Made by a program: the position numbers and the translations under genes
Notes under the pieces: generated by a model
Told to the model about the DNA's origin: nothing
What the model saw: the letters and a program-made list of their open reading frames with translations, nothing else
The model's database searches: none
Source of the DNA: SZUA-287 sp036397975
Lineage (GTDB): Bacteria > Bacteroidota > Ignavibacteria > UBA10030 > UBA6906
DNA: 17,865 nucleotides
Assembly (NCBI GenBank): GCA_036397975.1
Contig: DASWHW010000146.1
Location: 1-17,865 of the forward strand
Direction of reading: 5' to 3'
In this document: positions 14,530 to 17,865 of the stretch, piece after piece
Position numbering within the stretch: the first letter of the stretch is position 1
Layout: every line of letters starts with the position of its first letter

Positions 14530-15276
14530 ATGAAGTCAGCGCTCGTTACCGGCTCATCGCGCGGCATTGGCAAAGCTGCCGCGCAGATGCTGGCCAAACA
14601 TGGTTGGCGCGTTGCTGTCCACTATAATAGTAATGCTTCTACAGCCCGAGAAACGGTCGCATCACTCAATGGGGACGACCATTTCTCCATCCAGGCAGAT
14701 CTCGGAATTAGCCTTGATTGCCGGCGGATGATGAAGGAAGTGCTCGAGCGCGTTGGCAAGCTCGATCTTCTTGTCAACAACGCCGGCATCTACGACCTTC
14801 ATCCCCCCACCGAAACAGGAGAGCAAGATTGGGTGAATGCCTGGGAACGAACCCTCCAGGTGAACCTCACCTCCCCCGCCCTTCTCTGTTATCTCGCGGC
14901 GCGGCACATGATGCAGAATCGTGAAGGACGAATCATCAATATTTCATCACGTGGCGCTTTTCGCGGTGAGCCCGATGCACCTGCCTACGGCGCAAGCAAA
15001 GCCGGACTCAACGCCATGAGTCAGTCATTTGCCAAAGCCCTTGCACCGTACAATATTCTTGTCTTTGTCGTTGCGCCGGGATGGGTCGAGACCGACATGG
15101 CATCTCCGTATCTCGATGGCCCGGATGGCAAAGCTTTTGCCGCACAGAGTCCGCTTGGCCGCGCAGCAACGCCGGAAGAGATCGGCCGCACGATTCTGTT
15201 TCTTGCAACAGATGCACCCGCGTCCATGACCGGTGCCATCATCGATGTGAATGGAGCTTCCTATCTCCGCACCTAG
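14530..15276 (+). CDS. Short-chain dehydrogenase/reductase (SDR)
   Basis: This 248-residue protein is a classical SDR. It has the cofactor motif TGSSRGIG (7-14), NNAG (83-86), structural Asn112, catalytic Ser140, Tyr153 and Lys157 (YGASK), and the PG motif (183-184) after strand 6. Arg11 in the glycine motif, together with HYNSN after strand 2, points to NADPH more than NADH, but this is not certain. The substrate cannot be told; FabG-like 3-oxoacyl reductases and sugar or alcohol dehydrogenases look alike. No fatty-acid genes lie near. It follows the FKBP stop by three bases, suggesting cotranscription, and precedes the metallopeptidase by 42 bases. Confidence 0.93.
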   Translation: MKSALVTGSSRGIGKAAAQMLAKHGWRVAVHYNSNASTARETVASLNGDDHFSIQADLGISLDCRRMMKEVLERVGKLDLLVNNAGIYDLHPPTETGEQDWVNAWERTLQVNLTSPALLCYLAARHMMQNREGRIINISSRGAFRGEPDAPAYGASKAGLNAMSQSFAKALAPYNILVFVVAPGWVETDMASPYLDGPDGKAFAAQSPLGRAATPEEIGRTILFLATDAPASMTGAIIDVNGASYLRT

Positions 15277-15318
15277 GAGGCGTTCCGATGTCTGATTCAA
15301 TAACCCGGAGGCTGCTTC

Positions 15319-16608
15319 ATGTTTCGTATGACCCTTGTACTTTTCTTACTCTGTGCTTCTTTGACAATTGGAAAAGATAAAGATCCGATGAATTCTATCG
15401 CCGAGGCATACGTCCAGTTAGTACTCGCTGTTGGCCAGCACGATGCTGATTACGTTGATGCATATTACGGCCCACCTGAGTGGCAGGAAAAAGCAAGGGC
15501 GGAGAAGAAACCCTTGACTGAAATCCAGAAAGCCGTGGACGGTCTCCTGAGCAATCTCCACCAGATCGGAGCCACAGTCCGCATGGATGAGAAGATGACG
15601 ATGCGCCACACGTTTCTGACCAGGCAGCTACAATCTGTCGTAGCGCGTGTTCGTTATCTCCGCGGTGAGAAAATGTCGTTCGATGAAGAATCCCTTGCAT
15701 TGTACGACGGCGTGGCGCCAACGTATCCTGAAAGCCATTTCAAAGAGCTCATTAGGGCACTCGACGGGCTTGTGCCGGGCGTGGGTTCTCTCACTGCGAG
15801 GTACGAAGAGTTTCGCAAAGGCTTTATCATTCCGCCCGATAAGCTCGATGCGGTGTTCACTTCAGCCATCAACGAAGCGCGCAGGCGGACGAAGGAATAT
15901 GTAACGCTTCCACCTGACGAGGACTTTACGGTGGAGTATGTTACCGGCAAATCATGGAGCGCGTACAATTGGTACAAAGGGGGACACCGGAGTTTAATCC
16001 AGGTGAACACTCAACTGCCGATTTATATCGACCGCGCAATCGATCTTGCGGCACATGAAGGTTACCCGGGCCACCACGTGTACAATGTGTTGCTGGAAAT
16101 GAACCTCTTGGAAAAAAACAAGTGGATGGAGTTCAGCGTCTATCCGCTCTTCAGTCCGCAGTCACTGATTGCCGAAGGAAGTGCGAACTATGGCAAAGTG
16201 GTTGCCTTTCCTGCGTCTGACCGCCTCAGGTTTGAAAAAGAAGTTCTCTTCCCTCTTGCGGGAATCGATCCGGCAGGCGCTGAGAAGTACTATCAGGTGC
16301 TTGAGGTCGCAGCAAAGCTCTCCTATGCCGGCAACGAAGCGGCGCGCGGATATCTGGACGGAAAGCTCACGCGCGATCGGGCGCGACAATGGCTTATCGA
16401 CTACTCCCTCTATTCACCCGAGCGAGCCGAGCAACGGATGAAATTCATCGAGCAGTACCGGAGCTACGTGATCAATTACAATTACGGTGAGGATCTGGTG
16501 AAGAACTACGTGGAGTCTCGCGGGGGAACCGAGGATAACCCTCAGAAGAGGTGGGAGATCTTTGTTGATCTACTTTCCTCACTTCGACTGGCGTCGGGCT
16601 TGAAGTGA
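15319..16608 (+). CDS. Secreted DUF885-like zinc metallopeptidase
   Basis: The 429-residue protein begins with a signal peptide (MFRMTLVLFLLCASLTIG); CGGAGG stands seven bases before the ATG. The key motif is HEGYPGHH (246-253), the DUF885 version of a zinc-binding helix. A downstream EGSANYG (286-292) corresponds to the EGWALY segment that supplies the third ligand. The region between is mostly helical, as in M32/M3-like gluzincins. It is somewhat shorter than many DUF885 proteins of about 550-600 residues. A peptidase role in the periplasm or outside the cell is likely, but the substrate is unknown. Its 3' end overlaps an inverted repeat shared with the convergent DUF5615 gene. Confidence 0.88.
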   Translation: MFRMTLVLFLLCASLTIGKDKDPMNSIAEAYVQLVLAVGQHDADYVDAYYGPPEWQEKARAEKKPLTEIQKAVDGLLSNLHQIGATVRMDEKMTMRHTFLTRQLQSVVARVRYLRGEKMSFDEESLALYDGVAPTYPESHFKELIRALDGLVPGVGSLTARYEEFRKGFIIPPDKLDAVFTSAINEARRRTKEYVTLPPDEDFTVEYVTGKSWSAYNWYKGGHRSLIQVNTQLPIYIDRAIDLAAHEGYPGHHVYNVLLEMNLLEKNKWMEFSVYPLFSPQSLIAEGSANYGKVVAFPASDRLRFEKEVLFPLAGIDPAGAEKYYQVLEVAAKLSYAGNEAARGYLDGKLTRDRARQWLIDYSLYSPERAEQRMKFIEQYRSYVINYNYGEDLVKNYVESRGGTEDNPQKRWEIFVDLLSSLRLASGLK

Positions 16609-16630
16609 TATCAAGAGGACTTATCACTTC
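16602..16630. terminator. Inverted repeat at convergent gene ends, possible bidirectional terminator
   Basis: GAAGTGATA (16602-16610) and TATCACTTC (16622-16630) are perfect nine-base arms around an 11-base loop. The repeat covers the stop of the metallopeptidase and the stop of the DUF5615 gene. On the plus strand a CCCCCTTTTT stretch follows some 15 bases later; there is no immediate T tract. A second pairing, CACTTC with GAAGTG (16625-16640), competes for the right arm. Confidence 0.45.
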
Positions 16631-16943
16631 CTATGAAGTGTACCTCCCCCTTTTTGGTTGACGGCAAAACAGAGAGAAGTTCAGGAACCAGCACCTCCAG
16701 ATCGCTCAGACGATTTGTGGGCGCTCGCATGACCACCACTGATATGGAGAATTTTGTAATCGGTTGCTGGAAGGCGAGGTTTCGATCAACCGTGAGGAAA
16801 ACGTCAAAATCCTTTTCGGCAAGGGTAAGAAGCTCCCCGTTTTTGATGGCTCTCCAACCCATTTGTTGAGCCGTCTTGACCTCATGACCAGTTATAAATC
16901 GATTCAGGCGTCGGTCGACACACTCATCAAGTAATATTCTCAC
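16611..16943 (-). CDS. DUF5615 PIN-like protein, probable toxin
   Basis: The 110-residue protein starts at GTG 16943, overlapping the upstream DUF433 stop as GTGA. MRILLDECVDRRL with Asp6/Glu7 opens the family. It is followed by ENGELLTLAEKD-type text (NGELLTLAEKDFDVFLTVDRNL) with acidic residues Asp47 and Asp53, as in PIN-like nucleases. DUF5615 proteins are usually paired with DUF433 and are regarded as toxin candidates of type II systems. Nuclease activity is inferred from the family and not proven. All expected acidic positions appear intact and no frameshift is seen. Confidence 0.85.
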   Translation of the reverse strand: MRILLDECVDRRLNRFITGHEVKTAQQMGWRAIKNGELLTLAEKDFDVFLTVDRNLAFQQPITKFSISVVVMRAPTNRLSDLEVLVPELLSVLPSTKKGEVHFIGSDKSS

Positions 16944-17149
16944 GATTGATCAGCAACGAGTTTTTCTGCTCTTTCGAGGAAATCAATTACCGACTCTTTT
17001 TTCACGGTCGGAAAGCCCCTCAAGAATTCATCAATTGACTCACCTGCTTTGAGATATTCAATAAGGGTTTGCACAGGTACTCGGGTACCGGCAAACACCG
17101 GAGTCCCTCCCATTATGTCGGGGGATGAAGAAATAATTCTATCGCCCAT
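16940..17149 (-). CDS. DUF433 protein, probable antitoxin
   Basis: The ATG at 17149 has AGGA four bases upstream and gives 69 residues, the usual DUF433 size; a start at 17203 would add 18 residues with no family match. The family pattern is clear: GGTPVFAGTRVPVQTLIEYLKAG (13-35) and the helix ending DFLERAEKL. This small winged-helix-like domain typically precedes a DUF5615 gene and is thought to act as antitoxin and DNA-binding autoregulator. The stop overlaps the toxin start by four bases, so translation is coupled. Confidence 0.87.
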   Translation of the reverse strand: MGDRIISSSPDIMGGTPVFAGTRVPVQTLIEYLKAGESIDEFLRGFPTVKKESVIDFLERAEKLVADQS

Positions 17150-17174
17150 ATGATCCTCACTCGTTAACACTCTC

Positions 17175-17204
17175 AATATACCCACCCTTTGGTAATCCTG
17201 CAAA
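17175..17204 (-). promoter_or_regulatory. Candidate promoter of the DUF433/DUF5615 pair
   Basis: On the minus strand TTTGCA (17199-17204) is followed after 18 bases by TATATT (17175-17180), four of six and five of six matches to sigma-70 boxes. The -10 box would give a short leader of about 20 bases before the ATG at 17149. The boxes fit E. coli rules; this organism may use different ones. Confidence 0.35.
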
Positions 17205-17213
17205 TAAGAGAAT

Positions 17214-17865
17214 TCAGATCCCCAACGCCGCTTTTGATGCGCGCGCTAGCTTAATCAGTTCCCAGTAAGGAGGAACATATCCGTTCACTTGCTGGAATTC
17301 CTTCGCCCTCTCCAGTACTTGAGCTGCCATCAAACCATGCCGTTCCGTGAACTTCTCGTTGCGGAGGGCGGCGATGGAGTTCATTCCCTCCGGTACCGGC
17401 CCGACTTTCCCGATGAGATTCAACGCTACGCTGTATGTCTTTGCTATTCGAACTACGGGCAACAGGTACCAATCATAGTCCAGGCGCTCGCCTTGCTCGG
17501 CGCCCTCGAGCATCGCATCAATGACCGCGTTATCAACATGATCCTTAAAAAGGATTTGGGGATCGCGCCACTCCGCGACCACACGTAATTGCGGATCATA
17601 CTGCAGATCCGACGGTTCCTGCGTCTCAAAATGCTCTACCCCGAATGCAGCAAGCCACGAGGCGACGACTCTCGTCGAAATAGTGGAAAGCCCCATCCAG
17701 AGGTTGATATCGAACTCCCTGTATGCGTTTGACACCACCTCCGAACAGAAGAACTCTGAGCTATCATTGAAATTCATTTTGAAATCATACGGCACGTGTC
17801 TTGCACGGGCGGTCGCCAGTGAATACGATGCAGCTTTGTGGGGAAGCATCGGATCGGTGACAAGA
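17214..17865 (-). CDS. YiiX-type permuted NlpC/P60 cysteine hydrolase (5' end outside window)
   Basis: The frame is open without a stop to the right edge, so the N-terminus is missing; an internal ATG at 17849 is unlikely to be the start. The visible 217 residues contain FFCSEVVSNAYREF, the catalytic-cysteine segment of YiiX/YebB-like (peptidase C92) permuted papain-fold hydrolases. The histidine that pairs with it should lie in the missing N-terminal part. The C-terminal half (about the last 130 residues) holds WYLLPVVRIAKTYSVALNL, a hydrophobic stretch, and a helical tail with no known motif. Relatives cleave peptidoglycan peptides or lipid/amide bonds. The DUF433/DUF5615 pair follows it on the same strand after 64 bases. 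Confidence 0.75.
   Translation of the reverse strand, partial: LVTDPMLPHKAASYSLATARARHVPYDFKMNFNDSSEFFCSEVVSNAYREFDINLWMGLSTISTRVVASWLAAFGVEHFETQEPSDLQYDPQLRVVAEWRDPQILFKDHVDNAVIDAMLEGAEQGERLDYDWYLLPVVRIAKTYSVALNLIGKVGPVPEGMNSIAALRNEKFTERHGLMAAQVLERAKEFQQVNGYVPPYWELIKLARASKAALGI

Noticed and set aside
15288..15380. Short frame beginning at ATG 15288 between dehydrogenase and metallopeptidase
   Set aside because: It runs into the signal-peptide region of the metallopeptidase in another frame and shows no family signal; the CGGAGG site serves the ATG at 15319.

Overview
The window looks like an ordinary chromosomal stretch of a free-living Gram-negative bacterium, with roughly balanced GC. Several features recall the Bacteroidota/Chlorobiota/Ignavibacteria side of the tree: predicted lipoproteins, a secreted amidase carrying an Ig-like (Big_5-type) domain, surface beta-propellers, multihaem c-type cytochromes and patchy use of Shine-Dalgarno sites. 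The assignment rests on overall gene content, not on a marker gene. I see no rRNA, tRNA, CRISPR array, insertion sequence or phage gene.

Left part, mostly minus strand (1-8320). A secreted N-acetylmuramoyl-L-alanine amidase runs off the left edge. It is translationally coupled (ATGA overlap) to an upstream TolB-like propeller protein. A strong hairpin terminator separates this pair from an RhlE-type DEAD-box RNA helicase. A long divergent spacer with four inverted repeats follows, then a plus-strand ClC chloride channel/transporter with CBS and TrkA_C-like tails. Convergent to the ClC gene is a minus-strand pair: a membrane-anchored SpoIIE/PP2C phosphatase and a left-handed beta-helix (hexapeptide) protein.

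Middle part (8559-11320, minus). A two-gene operon encodes a lipoprotein with an atypical CX4CH haem site joined to a YVTN-type beta-propeller, followed by a pentahaem (5 x CXXCH) lipoprotein cytochrome with a C-terminal beta-rich domain. This is the part most likely to be an uncharacterised system; a cell-surface or periplasmic redox role is an inference.

Right part (11624-16608, plus). A tight run encodes a thioredoxin-TPR (CnoX-like) protein, a cation diffusion facilitator and an alkyltransferase-like protein, with spacings of 3 bp and then a 14-bp overlap. Next come an FKBP-type isomerase lipoprotein, a short-chain dehydrogenase and a secreted DUF885-like metallopeptidase. The first three genes combine protein-redox, metal and alkylation-damage functions and could be a stress operon. 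At the right edge on the minus strand lie a DUF433/DUF5615 toxin-antitoxin-like pair with its own candidate promoter, and the 3' part of a YiiX-type permuted NlpC/P60 cysteine hydrolase gene cut by the window end.

No single gene is without a recognisable family. The novelty is in combinations and details: the cytochrome/propeller operon, a channel-like ClC, a CDF with an unusual metal-site pattern, and several inverted or direct repeats in regulatory spacers.
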